NCBI GenBank assembly: GCA_020055645.1
Contig: CM034548.1
Span: 20,460,001-20,524,000, forward strand
Direction of reading: 5' to 3'
Source of the DNA: Tomocerus qinae
Lineage: Eukaryota; Arthropoda; Collembola; Entomobryomorpha; Tomoceridae
DNA: 64,000 nt
Shown: in pieces, positions 1-14,000 of the stretch
Layout: each line of letters opens with the position of its first letter
Numbering within the stretch: the stretch's first letter is position 1
The notes under the pieces: generated by a model
What the model was told of the DNA's origin: nothing
The model's input: the letters and a program-made list of their open reading frames with translations, nothing else
The model's database searches: none
Position numbers and translations under genes: made by a program

Positions 1-2380
1 TCCAAATAAATAAATAACTTTCCCACTTATCTTTCCAACAGTCCTTTCTTTCCTAAAAGTGGGAGTCGCCGTAGTGGAGAATAATTTACATTCCACTACA
101 TCCTACAACTTACAATTGAATCTCCACTGGAGCATTAATTATAATATCAAAATAAGATGTCATGAGATGCGGTCATTAATTTTGTTATTACTCTTGCTTT
201 TCTTAAGTGTACCTTTAGAAATCTTCAACAAAGAGTGGGAATGGTATCAGAAAGTATATCTCACTAAGTAAGTGCCAGACTAATGGATAGTCAGTCAGCA
301 CAGCGGGCATTTTATATCCTTGTCACAAAGTTTAAAAGCCATATTACACGACTGCAAAAAATTTTATGCCCTCCAGACCCCTACTTAATTTACTTAGTGT
401 CTTCTGGCCTAAAGTGTAAACAGCACTAAATAACTGTCTTCACTTACAAACAAAATTTACGTGCAGATAAAATAAATAACTGTTTCTAAACACCTTCCAA
501 AAAAGATTTTAACTACGCCCATGATAGAAAACTTGCATTTTGTTTATATTGTTACACAGTACTACACTCTTACCTGAGCATTCGTGCGGAGCACAATCAA
601 TTCTATTCAACAAATAGAAACTTGGAGAGAAATGCTTTTTCACTAGAAAAATATCGTTGAAAAAAAGTTATACAAATAAGCTCGTCCGGTTTACTGCTAT
701 TGTACATTTTTATTTCCCGAGATATATAAATAAATCTTTATTTCCCCTAAATGTTAAAGATTCTAGTAAATATAAGAAACGACATAAAGGAGGGAAAGGA
801 TTACGATCTTGTTTCTTTTTTATGTATCTCTCCAACATGGATAACTGATATAAATCTCTACTGGGTGTTTTATGTGTGCGTATCTACAATGCACGTAACG
901 CAATATCTATCCGCCACCTGCAATGCTATATCATATTTTCATAATAAATGTCCCATATTTATATGAATGCATGTAAATTCATCTACAGAATTCCACAATA
1001 GGTGCATCAACAAAATATATTTATGTGTTTTGATCAAAAGGAAATTGTTTAGAAACAATTGAATACATTCTAAATATATTTTTATTGCTTTGCAAAAAGA
1101 AAAACTTAAAATCCGCCTGCTGATGCCAATTCAGTTTTGCTGGAAAGTTTCCTTTATGCGGAAACTAAAATCAAATAACATTGACAGTATGATTAAATTA
1201 AGGCTGGCGTAGTAAGAGCAAAGAGTGAACATTGTGCAAACTAATTAAGCGTATCTTACCTAAAGTTGGCTACCTAGGCCGTTTATTACGTCACAAGCTA
1301 TAGATAGAATAAGTAAAAAGTAGGCATAGAAATGGCCGGGAAAACGGTCTCGGGAAGTCAGTATGTTCTTAATTGGAATCCATGGCGAGAGAGCATTCTC
1401 TAGAGTCGAAATAATAATATGTAGCTCATGTTTCTCAATTCCCATTGCAACAGCCTAGACCGTCGGATCCTCTGTAGCCAACAAGATTGCCAATAGTGAA
1501 CAATACTGTTGTTGAAATAAGAGCGGGGAAATTGGGGAATTTGTCAAGTTAGAGCAAAAATAGTAATTCACATTTGAGCCATTCGCAAGTTTCAAGGGCC
1601 TTCATTAATCCAATTGACATTTATTTTTAGTACTCTGCTGCAGATGTCACAAAAATTGAGAGTCAAGAGTTAGGGAGAGGAATTAAGTTGTGTAGTAGTA
1701 TATAGTAAGAAAGCAGAATTGACTAACAGAGTGTCACGACGAAAGAGAAAATAAAATCAGCGTTACAGTTACAGAATCTGGTATAATGCAGCACTTGTTT
1801 GGAATACAAGAAACGCACGGAGTACATAGTAGTAGTAGTAGTACTGGTGTATGTATTTGATAGGTAGGTAGGTACAAATAAAATGTAGAGGTAGGTAGAT
1901 AGATAGTTTCTGTATGGGTGAGCAGTGGTAGCTCTGGCTGTGAATGTATTTGTAGCAGTAATAAGTAAATAGTGCAATAAAAGTGAAATACAGGAGGACT
2001 ATGCCGTAGACTGACGAATTGTCGTGATTCTCAAAGACTTTTGCTCTGGACTGCAACTATTTGTTTCATCGAAGGTTTGTCCTGTTCCTGTCTTAAGCCG
2101 GCCGACCGGAAAGAGACTGCATAGCGTAGCATTAGCGTTTACTCCTAACATACAAATACGTCCAGGTAGGCACTGCATTTAACTAAGAGTAGTGTACGGG
2201 TATTACGGGTATTAGGTACTATTAGGTGCCGTATCCGTAACACGAGACAGAATTGATTGAACTGGGCTGGGTGACTGAGTCTTGCTAAACTTAAAGTACT
2301 AACACAACCTGGGAAAGTTCCTTGCTTGACTCTGTAGTGTTACTTTGGTTGGTTGGCTAGTGCACTGAGTAGTCGACTTA
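1..2380. other. Non-genic stretch, AT-rich then G-rich
   Basis: There is no gene that I can support. From about 1,480 the plus strand becomes G-rich. It carries AGT triplets (1,828-1,842) and TAGG-type repeats. The 84- and 95-codon minus-strand frames here are built on these repeats. Confidence 0.6.
1828..1842. repeat. (AGT)n microsatellite
   Basis: Five AGT units, followed within 65 bases by TAGG-type units at 1,861-1,873 and 1,890-1,907. Confidence 0.8.
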
Positions 2381-4200
2381 GCCGCCGCTCCTTTCACCCG
2401 TCCTCTTTCACTTTAATAAACTAAACAGTTCTTGGTTTACAGTCGTTAGTGGCTCTGGTCATACACAGTTGAATCCCTCTGATACATGCATTGATTCATT
2501 TGATAGTGATACTAATCCCAAAGAAATTCTGAGTTATACCCGTAAATATACAACAAAATACTTCCCGACCTATATTATTCCTCCACAACTATACACACTA
2601 CAACTACATAGTCTTACTCTGGAGAAGATCGATTTTATTACCGTTCTTGTTTGTGCTAGCCAGACCCAGCTAACCCAGGTCTGACTCTCATTTCTCCTAC
2701 TACTACTACTACTCTAACTACTGGGATGATGGCATGCACTTCCAACACTATGTACTACTGTATTACTATTTCCCATAAACAACTCTTTCAATTGCATTTC
2801 ATTTCATTGTGTGAGTCTTCCTGCAGTGACAGACCTATATTATTATGTATACACTACACTTTTGCTAACTCTATCGTATTATCATACTTTCACCCAAAAA
2901 AATCTAACATCACAATACCAGTTACTATACATCGTTAATAATAAGAATTAATACATTTGATATAGTACTATACTGTATTTTTTAGCATGCGTACAAACTA
3001 CAATTACAATGTATTGGTTTATTATGTATATACCGAATATTATTATGATGATGCAAAGTTATGGAACAAAGTTGAGTAGATTCAGTCCAGTCTTTTCTCA
3101 ACGGAAAAGTTGCGTTTGTTATGTGGCATTGTCACAGAGTTATGTAGAAATTACTTATAGGTTGCGTTATTATATCAATCGTACACAAAAACGTTTGCCC
3201 GAAGCAGTGCATCATCATGTACACTATAGAATATTACTTACTACAGATTTTACAGATATAGACACTGATAATTATATTCCTTTATGGCATTTTGGATGTT
3301 TATTGCTGTAGTGAGAACATCCCATGCCGTTTGTTACGGGTCGGAGGTAGAAATTATTTCGAACAAAATGAATCCTAAGTCTCACTGGTTTGTGTCAGGC
3401 ACCAACTTTGTCTCATCGTCTGTAGACTCCACTAATGCAAAAATGATACACGTTCAACATTACCAATTTAATAACCACGGATATACACTAAATGTACATA
3501 TGTTCATAGTTTGTGCTTCATATAGTCATAATTGAATAAGTACTTTCTGATGTAATATATCTCTGTCTGTAATCTCTGCAAACAGCATGTGACATGTACT
3601 ACGTCGAAATGATGGCTGTAAGTAGCGTGCTACGGGCTTTCTCTACGTGTTAAATGTATTATGTAACCCACGCAGAACGAGTTTTACATAATAATAACAA
3701 CCCAGTCTCTTTCCTTCTCTGCCTTACCTAACCACTTCAGTCTCAGACCTTTGTTGTACTTACTATATACTACTACTACAATTCCTAAATACCATACCTT
3801 ACAAATAAATAAACATTGGCTAAGGTACATAGTGCGTTTGCTTTACTCCCCAGCCATTTCATGCGGAATGAACAATAATAAAATCCCGTACATTCAAACG
3901 TCATTGCAGAAACCGATGTGTAAGACGGATGGAAATTTACGATTTATAGAAGACATGTACCCATTTACAATTGCAGATTCCTAGCTTCTTCCCATCTGTT
4001 TCCCAACGATCTGTGGTTGCTGCATCTACTCCAATTTTTCCTGCCTGATAAACATCTACTATTTTAACTACTTTTGCAAAAGACGGGCATTGCTGTATTC
4101 ACGATCCCTTCACCCCTACTTTCACCAACATCATTTCACTGTCTGCTAACCTTTAGCCACATCACATCCTAACTCCCTCCAGAGATACTACCGTGGCTCC
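2381..4200. other. Non-genic stretch, C-rich on the plus strand
   Basis: Pyrimidine and C dominate the plus strand, with few G. A TAC triplet run sits at about 2,698-2,713. Several 70-100 codon plus-strand frames exist because stop codons are scarce in this composition. None resembles a known protein. Confidence 0.55.
2698..2713. repeat. (TAC)n microsatellite
   Basis: Five TAC units on the plus strand. This is the complementary orientation of the AGT/GTA repeats seen elsewhere. Confidence 0.8.
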
Positions 4201-5260
4201 TACCACAATCAAAATTGTTAAGAATGTATTACAGTTCACAGTTATTTTGATTAATTTGAAAATTTCACACCACATTTCCTATTTTAACCATCATTGAGGT
4301 AATTTATGTAAACATGAAAAACGAAATATTTTAGTAATTTTTCAATTTTGTTATTGATTTTCTTGTTTATTAAACATAATTCACAAAGTTCACGTGTCCC
4401 ATCCTATTTTGTTGGACACCTGGGAAATAATAGGAAATGGGATGGAAATAGAGCGTCATCTTTAGAAATTAGTGCTTTAATTTCCCCTAGGTTTTTACCC
4501 TTTGTTTACCATCCAATTTCGTGAGGATTGGAAAATAATTACAAATGCTAAAAGATTTTCCCGTTCTCAGTTCATTAATGCCATTTAACCTCTCATTTCC
4601 ATGAACATATTTGCTTAGGTATTCACTTTACCAAATGATAGGAATAAATTACTTCCTTAATGATTCCAAATTTATGTGCTGTATTAATAAATTTTCCTGG
4701 ATGAGATTCAATGTTTGCATTTAGGTAAACAGAACATAGAGATGCTAATAGTTTAACAGGTCACTAAAATTCTACTGCTTTGAAATTGTTTAAAATGTCA
4801 CAATTTTTACTAATTGCCATAGTTAAGCCAAGAGTAAACACTCCCTTGGATATGCCCATGCATTCAACTGAGTAATATTCAACATTATGAGGATTGAAGT
4901 CAAAGCTTATTGCAATTTGGCAATTAGGGGCATTGTATAATTGTATGGAGTAGCAAACATCATGGCAGTTGAGTGTACCTAGGAATTACGTTGTTAGTTT
5001 CTTGTTGCAATCTGCAGAGACGGAAATTGGTAGGTAGCTATGTAATTATAATCTGCTATATGCCTAATCTATAGAAGAATGGATGACGATTGAAGATTCT
5101 GGAAGGCATTACAACCCCAGCAATTCGGAGCAATTTGTTAAATCAACATTCTTAAGCTTCTCTACCTTTGTATGTCTATTCATGATTCAAAAATTACAGA
5201 CTAAGCATTTTTCTGGATATTAGGTCATTAAACTTCACATTAGTATTAGTTAAAGTTGCA

Positions 5261-5536
5261 ATGGAAGCAATGCGGGAATTAGCGTTACTTACAAAGCAGA
5301 ATCCATGGCACCTAATTGCTTTCTCTGGTGAAATATCTCTTTGGAGAAAGAAATCCAATGTAAGCGTTTGTATAGTCAAGTGTCTACATATGCTATGTAA
5401 AAAAGATTTATGTGTGCCTAGAAAATGGAATAAAAATTGTAAAGAGAAAAATGCTAATAAGATTGTCTTAAAATATGTTTCCACGATGAGCACTCAAATA
5501 AAAGAATGCATTAAAGGAGATTGTCTCGCTTCATAA
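5261..5536 (+). CDS. Unassigned open frame, 91 codons
   Basis: The frame starts MEAMRELALLTKQNPWHLIA and has a Cys/Lys-rich second half. It stays open upstream to about 5,186, just after an in-frame TGA. A 99-codon minus-strand frame overlaps it. No domain is recognised and no ribosomal or splice signal is decisive, so it is probably chance in AT-rich DNA. Confidence 0.12.
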   Translation: MEAMRELALLTKQNPWHLIAFSGEISLWRKKSNVSVCIVKCLHMLCKKDLCVPRKWNKNCKEKNANKIVLKYVSTMSTQIKECIKGDCLAS

Positions 5537-8500
5537 CGTTTATACTTACTGCATTATTATACTTTCTCTCTCTTTTCCATTCTGCATACCTACCATGTGA
5601 AAAGAAACTCGACGATGTCTTTATATGGAAAATCACTATTTATTTTGAAAAATGAGGACTAACACCGTAAAAGAATATTTGAGTTAACTCTACCCAGTGC
5701 AATTACTTTGACTTCAAATCAGCACCAGTGCCAGGGCGCCTATCAACATCAACTGTCAAAGTTCTACCTAAGTTAAATGGTTTCTGTAATTTGAGAAGAT
5801 TGTATTTTGGTTTGGGACGAGCAGAAGCTAACACTATTTGTCTCTAGTCACACACTCACCGCTACCTCCTCGCACTCTCTAGCTCGATTTTCTTCTGAAA
5901 TTGGAGCTCCCGTTTCGGAACACACTCAACTGCAACGTGTGCACTACACTCCATGTAAAACTGGGATGAACATTCGTTTTTGTTTATTGTACTACTACAT
6001 ACATAGTCTCTCAAGTTTTTGCAACTGTTGCGATGTAACAGGTGAGGCAAGTGTTTTAATCCTAATATTTAAAATTGCGACCAAATGAAGTACAAACTGC
6101 TGACTATTTACTTCAGCTTGTTCATTATTTCTCCATGCTACGTGAGTATTTAGATTTGTACCAAATTATTGGTACCCCAACGTTTACTTTTCAACCACTC
6201 AGGTACAGCATTCCTTCCTGGCTCGTAATCATATTTCACTCAACTTATCTGGTCGATTCGTTTGATTTCTTTTTCCCTTATAAAACTTTCATCACTTATC
6301 AGGCAACGCTGGCACACTACAGCGAAGCAATAAAAAGGGAAATGGTGGTTATTTAACAGAGTGCAATGCACTTGGTTTTGTTTCTCTAAGTCAATACGTT
6401 AAAGCAAAAAGTGAAGGAATATCAGAAATAATACTGCCTTTTCGTCTTTCATTTTTCGAATATGCTCACCGAAACTGGAAAGAAAGTCTATCAAGTCGGT
6501 AAATCTAGCATGAAATGAACAAGACTATATCTACACAGTACTGCGTGTTAAAGCAGCAAAACGAAAATGACTTGATAAATTATACTTAAAGCTCCGTTAC
6601 TTGAGAAATAATTACAAGGAGTATCTATGTCAATAATGAAGTCATTACCTTAATATATATAAGGAAAAAATTCCTATTCCTAAGGCTATATTTAGTGTCT
6701 TATAATTTGTAACGTCATACTTAGGTGTTTCACCTTCCCAAATAAGCTTTTAGTATTAAGTACAGCATATTTATTAGAGGAGCTTAAGTTTGAAGCTTCA
6801 GTGTTATCATTTTATGATTTTACGTACATTCTTTTAATTAGTGTTTGATGTACACTAATCTAATTTCCCTCAGTTAATTAAGTACTTTTATTGATTTTGC
6901 ATGCGGCGCTTAGTTGCTTGGTTTAATATTTAATAGTTTTAGTACGCCGACGTAATAAATCAGGTCCGGATGCAGGATGTGCGTATACTATGAGTATAGA
7001 AAGTAGCTGAAGTCATGATGAAATATTAACATGAGGCTTTATTTTTGGCAAGTCTTAAAATTTGAAGGTTATGCTACTTTATCCGCTTGATTAAATATAA
7101 TCCAACAGTGCAGCCGGCGGAAATATGTTTAGCATCTGTAGCTTCCATCAATAATTCATAGTAGAAATACCTTACGTATAAGTAAATGTTGAGTTGATGC
7201 ATCAAGTACAAACAATAAAGCTGTGGTAGAATATATATATACCTATGTGGTTTATCACATCAAATGAATTGCTGACACGATGTACCTTTTTACATTATAA
7301 TAACACATAAATTACATTTAGAAGCAATAAATCATAGTAAATAGAGCACACAACATCATTGGAATCTTGTATAAAAAGACACACATAAGATTTATAATTT
7401 TATTTATACAGAATAGACTATAGAAAATGCACTTAAATTTAATCTGGCGAAAGTTACACTACATTTGTCTCCTATTTTTTGTATCATCACATTTACTCAT
7501 GCATATACACAAGTCATATTGGAACGGGATTAGAATTCATCAGTTTTCTTTTTATCTTTATTTTATATAAATGCCGTTTCAAAAAATAATTGCGTAGCTA
7601 TAAATATTAATTCAACCACCATTGTGCTCACTCTGTTGAAAATTTGCAAGTTACCGAAGAGTAAAAAAATATTGTGAGAGTATCTACCTACGTATTAGTT
7701 GGCACACACGAGGTCTTCATTTATCTCCGTTTTTCACAACACTTGGCCTAACATCACCAAATGAAAAAAATATGGCATAACAATTTGTTCTGCTATATTG
7801 AGTTGTGCTTTTTATAGTACACAATAAAATGTTGGGTTTTTTATAAGTGTACTCGTGCCATTTGTCTGAACCACAAAAGGCTGTATAGATAATGAAAGAG
7901 TTCATACCTACTAAAATAATAACTTTCATTTAACCAACTCTAAAAAAAATCCTGTAAACCACTTAGTACTTGTATAAAGGGAGACTCTACTTGACTTTCC
8001 ACTTGTGTTCCATATTTATTAAAGAGACGACTGAATAAAACTGAAATGAATGGATCAAAAGGTCTTCCTTTTATTTTCAAACATGCCATTGTGTAAACAA
8101 AGTTAGCAGAGTTGAACAATTAATGGTACCTAAAACAATAGTGCAGTGTAAATTTGTATAAAGGTATTGTAGGCCAAGAGCCGTTGGTTCATCCATGAAT
8201 GATTTTTAATTAGGGACTATTGCTGGTAGTATTTCTGTAGCAATACAAAAGTCGGGATGAAAGTGACTAACTAAATTCTATTTGTTTTGTATGGACATTA
8301 ACACGAGTAACGATTCGCCGGCGGACGTTTGCCTCAATTACTTTTTAGAAAAAACAAAAGTATTCTATCACTTGTGTCTGTTGACGTTGGACTAGGGACA
8401 CATCGAGTAACAATTTATTCCGTGATTGCAGTAGGCATTCGGGCGGGTATAAATTGCTGCATGAACTGGTGCGACGTACAAATAATACATTGAAAGGATA

Positions 8501-11021
8501 CATATAAATGTTGGTAGTTTAGGTATCTTTCTCGACTACTGTGCATGCACACACCCACGAATAAAGTTCTTTCTGTGTGTGGCACAATTTATCTAGAATG
8601 AGGAATGGGAAACAGAGAAAGTGACCACATCAGAGTAGCTAGTGGATGTCAAAGCCCAGTTTTTGTATAACTAAATGAAGACACAATAATTCTGTCTGAC
8701 TGGGGAAAACTCTTCCATCTCAATTTGACAAAGTGATTCAGCAAACATCGTTGTGAAAATGTGCAACGTCCAGCAGACACGAGGTACAACAGTCCCATAT
8801 GTCATCTCGCTATATAGCATTCGGGACAATCCTTAAATAAATGTGTGGGTTATGTTATGTCAACACATCTATCTACGAAAAAGGATTTGCCAAGAATGAG
8901 GTCCACAGCCGGCAATAAGAACACAATAAATATATACTTAAGACTTACCTATATAAATAGTACCTATGTATGTCTCCTATAACACGTAGTACATGATATC
9001 TGATGTGATTTGCTAATTAATGCCACTTTCACTCATACCTACCCATTTACTATGACAAAAATGCCGCTTTCATACTATACTATAACTACAGCAAATCAAA
9101 GTCAATATTGGAACATAGGAGTTATATGACATCAAAATTTAATGGCCTGACTTACATTAGCAATAGTTCATGTTCCAATTCAGCTACAAAGCGAATTCTT
9201 AATGCTCACTCTGTGAATACAAATTGCATTATACATAAGTTGGAAAATAAGCCAGGCGAAATTCTCAAGTTGTGCTCAGGAGAGAAGTAGCTTATTGATT
9301 CGAAGAGTAAATAGAGTTGTTTTTATGCGTACAGTAAGAAGAACTCAAGAAAAGTCAATGGTAACTCTATATTATTGAATTCTTAAATTGATTTTGACTA
9401 GAGTGCCTAGTTTAAAGATCACTTCACTCGTATCTTATGTCATTATTGTATGTCCGGAATTCGTCCCCGTTGTAAATTCATTATTTTTCAAACTATATAT
9501 ACAATCCCCATTCCAAGTTTTATTAAGTTTATTCAACCAGTATACCTGTAGGTGAAATAAAGTTATGCATAAAGGTACATAGTGCTCTCATGCTGTAAAT
9601 GTTTTGAACTCTAAACTTTGGGATGATTTTACTATGCATGGGGCTATGTGAGTTTTTTCAGATTTTATTATTTGAGCAGTCAAATACTACCAATACGAGA
9701 TTTATTTGGAAGAATTGACTCTAATAACGTGGCTTTCAAATTCAGCTAATTGGCATTCATTGTGTCTTCTCCAGTAGAGTAGATTCCAAATAGGAGGGTT
9801 GTAGTATATAAATACTTAGAGAGATTATGTACACGAAGTTAGCTATATAAATAATATGTATAGGCACAATAGTTTTTAAGGTGGGTATAAATAAAATGAA
9901 GTGGCCATTAAATTCTTTCCAGTAGTGAACACAGTATAAGTACTTGCATAATCGACTTCATCACACTTATATTCGGTATATCAGGAACTTTCTCTTTTCA
10001 TGCACAAATACCTTATAAAACTTTCATTGGTGAACAGATACTTTCTCTCAACTGAAACTTATTGTTAACCTACGAACTTTGTCTCAAATGTTCTATATGA
10101 CCTCTTTCCCTAACCATGCACAATTCTGACCGGCCGTTATATATTCTCGGAGCTTCTCTCAGCATTATAAGAAGGCAATTCAAGAATCAATATTTCTTCA
10201 GTCACTTTTACGGTCATTTGACCACATTCGCACTTAAGTTGACTTTCTATTGTAACTTTGGATTTTTACATACAAATTGAAGGAATTTGAAAATTAAGTA
10301 TCGAAATAGAGTAGTGATAACAATCAAGAAATGGAGTAGTATTATAACGTATGCCAAGTGTCCTACTTTACAGTATGTCCCTATATGAATTTCGGATGAC
10401 ATAGGAGAAAGTTGTTAGTTATGCCTCAAGTAATACAACTTTCCTGTACAGCATAACTTTCTCATCCATGTAGAGAAATTTTAAAGTGGCATGTTGTATA
10501 TTGACTGTTTATTATGAGAACAACTATAAATAATTAGCTTGCTTTAGGTGAATGCTGGGTAATGACTGTAATTTTATATTGGGATTTGATGTATGCACGG
10601 GTTAGCATTAATCATGGGCGATGGAAACAAATAAGCTGGAAGTGAAATGTGCAGGGTCGGGTGTATGCCTCTATGAACGTGAGTGCAAGTGCATATAGCC
10701 TTGTCATTTTCATATTATGAGCTGTTTTCATTAATTTCGGCTCAACTCTGAAGACATTAAAGCGAAATCATAAGACGAGAAAGGTTCAACGTTTGACACA
10801 CCTTTACTACTTTAATGTAACATTTGATATACACACATAGTCAGTATAGGTAGTACATAATTACATATACTTTAGCTAGTTTGGTTTAGTTTAGTTGTGT
10901 TTATTAATATACATTAGGTCACGCCATATCATGCGCAGCACATGTACGCGTTGTATATACTTAGTTATTTTAGTTAGTCATGTCATGCTATTATGTACAC
11001 ATTCGTTAACTTTGTAATTCA

Positions 11022-11061
11022 TAATATATATATACGTATATCTTTATATATATATATATAA
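11022..11061. repeat. (TA)n-rich tract
   Basis: About 40 bases of nearly pure alternating TA, interrupted by one CG and one CT. Confidence 0.8.
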
Positions 11062-14000
11062 TTCGCACATCATTCGTTATTTATTTACGCTTTACATACA
11101 TACATAGTTAATTAAAGTATGTTACTACATACACTATAAATGTATGTCTGTGTGTTGGTAGGTACGTTAATTTTATTTGGTAATTATATTCTGCAGAACA
11201 GATTTAACTCAGTTTTAATGACTGCCGCGGCTCGTTACACTGCAGAAGCTTCTTTGAAGTTTCAACGCAATTTGTGTAGCGTTCATTGTTCTAATATAGC
11301 ATATTATATTATACATACTACTCACTACTACACAAATACAATGAAAATTTATGCGTTTGGAATCCACCTTTCAGGTTAGCTATACCCTTTAGGTGACATA
11401 ATATTACATATATTAATAATAGTAACTTTTGCACATGATTTGTGTACATTTCAAACTAAATAAATCCTTTTTCACAAGTTTCATTCACAATCAGATTATA
11501 ATATTAAATGCTAGTGATGAATCACTTACTGAAAATTCGTACATGTATTACTTTCATTATTTAAAATTACAATTTTCAATTACTAGTTACGCATCGTTTC
11601 ACAGTATAAATAAGAAATGGCTAGAAACTAATAATGCTATTGTATTATTATGTATTTATTTACGAAAATTGCGATACCTTGTTTGCACGTTCCTAATAAT
11701 ATGTTATACGGGTATGTACTTTCCTTGTTTATATGCAGCTTACAGTAATTTATGAATTTGTGTATAGCTTCATACAACTTTATAATAGATTTGCAGATTC
11801 TTTGAATATGGAATCTACCGTTTTGCTACTACGTTTGTTAAATATTCACGGACGAGCAATGTTTCACTACCACTCCATCAAATCATCACAGCCGCTCTAA
11901 AATCATTGATCTTTATACTGCTTTACTTGTTTGGGATAGAAACCGAGTGAGAGAAGCTATAAAGTACATACAATGAGACAGTCCTGCTTTTGGCTAAGAA
12001 CAGTACAAAGAAAGAATAGCTACAGATTTGAAATGCTACGTTGTACGTTCGACAATGTTGTGGACTAAAATTTCCTTGATGTCCCTGTCTCTAGTAGTAT
12101 AATATTTGTAAATCAAAAGTTCAGACTTTGACTAATCTCGAGTTTAATTATGGGCATCAAAAATATATCAGAGTTTAGACATATTCACTGGAATTTTTAC
12201 ACATTTTTACTACAGCACAAAGATATTATGGTTGTAAACATTTACACAAACAACAAAACCGCGACTCTCACTTCATTGTATTAAATGTCGAGTGTATTTA
12301 AAAAATAAAAATCACAAAATTCATAATAGAAGATTTAGAGCTAAAGTTATTAATAAGTTTGTTGGCCCTCTCATTGGTATAGTTTATTCCTACTTATAAG
12401 TTCAATCTAATTAGTCGTAACGTCAAGAAATATACTCTAGCTACAGATGACTAATATCAGAGACAACGTCAATACAATATTCGTGCAAAATATTTGGCGT
12501 TTTGTCAAGTAAGTAGTTATTTGGTAGTAGAGAGAAGAGCAGTAGGGCTTTCGAGATTTTAAAAGCTACAATTCATCAGGGGAGATGGAAGTACATGTAT
12601 CTACAACTGTATAAACTTTTTACGAGAGGCTCGTGTACGTACGTGTCTGTTTGATTGCAAATTGGCATTGAAATTCTACCTTTTCCCCTTTCTACTAGCA
12701 CATATTACATATAATAAATATATCAGCTATCATTTTTGGAATATCTTATAAGCTACCATATAAACTATGATAGTCCATAGCCCTAATCAACTACAACTAC
12801 CCTCGCAAGTGCAAATACCAATCCAACTCAGACATTCGACCCAACCACTCATCCTCATCTACACGAAACTATTCCTAACAAATTCTGATGCAGTAGTAGT
12901 AGTCTAACAATAAGTACCTATACCTAAATACTTATAACCCTTAACTGTGTGTGCGTCGCACCAAATGAACATCAAAAGTCATATTAAATGTACCTTTACT
13001 TAGTATTTCAAATGTAATTTCCTCTTTCATTTCATCTGTCTCTATGTTTATATAGTAGATGCCTACACACAGAGATATAATATCCTCACCTGTACTAACA
13101 CATAAATATTAATTCATATACATCCAATTAAAATTCTGCCTTACTTGTTCATGTTATCAGATATTTCATTACTTTTTAATATGCACTAAATTCGCCATGC
13201 ATTGCTCTCTATAGAACAGTTAGTCCTCTAAGGAGACTAGCCTATCTACACCTATAACTCTCTATAGGTATCTACATAAATATTATAATATGTGCCACGA
13301 GCAGTGTGCTTATCATAAATTATGTTAAATATATCACTTTAAGAGCTGACCATGAGTAGTCTGTCGCCTACGTTAAGCTGGAATATAATAAGTACCTAAT
13401 TATCTTTAAATCTAGAGCATCTCTAGTATACTCTTCTCGTCAATAACATCATTTCCCCTCTCTGGAATGTACACCGAAACATCTGTCAAACAACTTAAAT
13501 AGCAGAGCGCATTTAATGCAATCAGTGCTCACGTTCAGTACCTCATAACCTCCTACTTAATATATATCCTACTAAATATTTTAATGTAGAATCTACTATT
13601 GGGTGTATATTATACTAACAAGACAACAAACAAGAATGCCATATACAAGCATAAAAGGCATACCAATTGATGCTGACAATAATAATGCGAGCATAGAGAA
13701 CTAAAGTAGATCAAACTAACTGGAATCTAGTACTAGATAAGTGTTTGGGTAAATATTTGTAAAGTTTCTAGTGGTAATTTTGTTTGTATTTAATATCTGC
13801 AATATATAGTAAATATTTTCTTTTCATATGGATTGTTTGTAAGCAACAGGCAATGTGTAAGGTGTATCAGAAAGTATTTATGTACATTTAAATATGTATA
13901 GTATATATATTTATATATAATATTAGTGTTTCCTACTAAGTAGGACTTAAGTTAATGATGTATGTATATCTGTATCAGCATTTACTTTACACACGAAGGA

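Larger units (their letters stand above)
4201..12700. other. Non-genic AT-rich stretch
   Basis: This is AT-rich DNA with no recognised gene except the weak frame at 5,261-5,536. A 108-codon plus-strand frame at 11,429-11,755 is Tyr/Ile/Ser-rich and looks like chance. Confidence 0.55.

Noticed and set aside
1723..2056. 84- and 95-codon minus-strand frames
   Set aside because: They are built on AGT/TAGG repeats, giving Tyr, Thr and Ser runs; no family resemblance.
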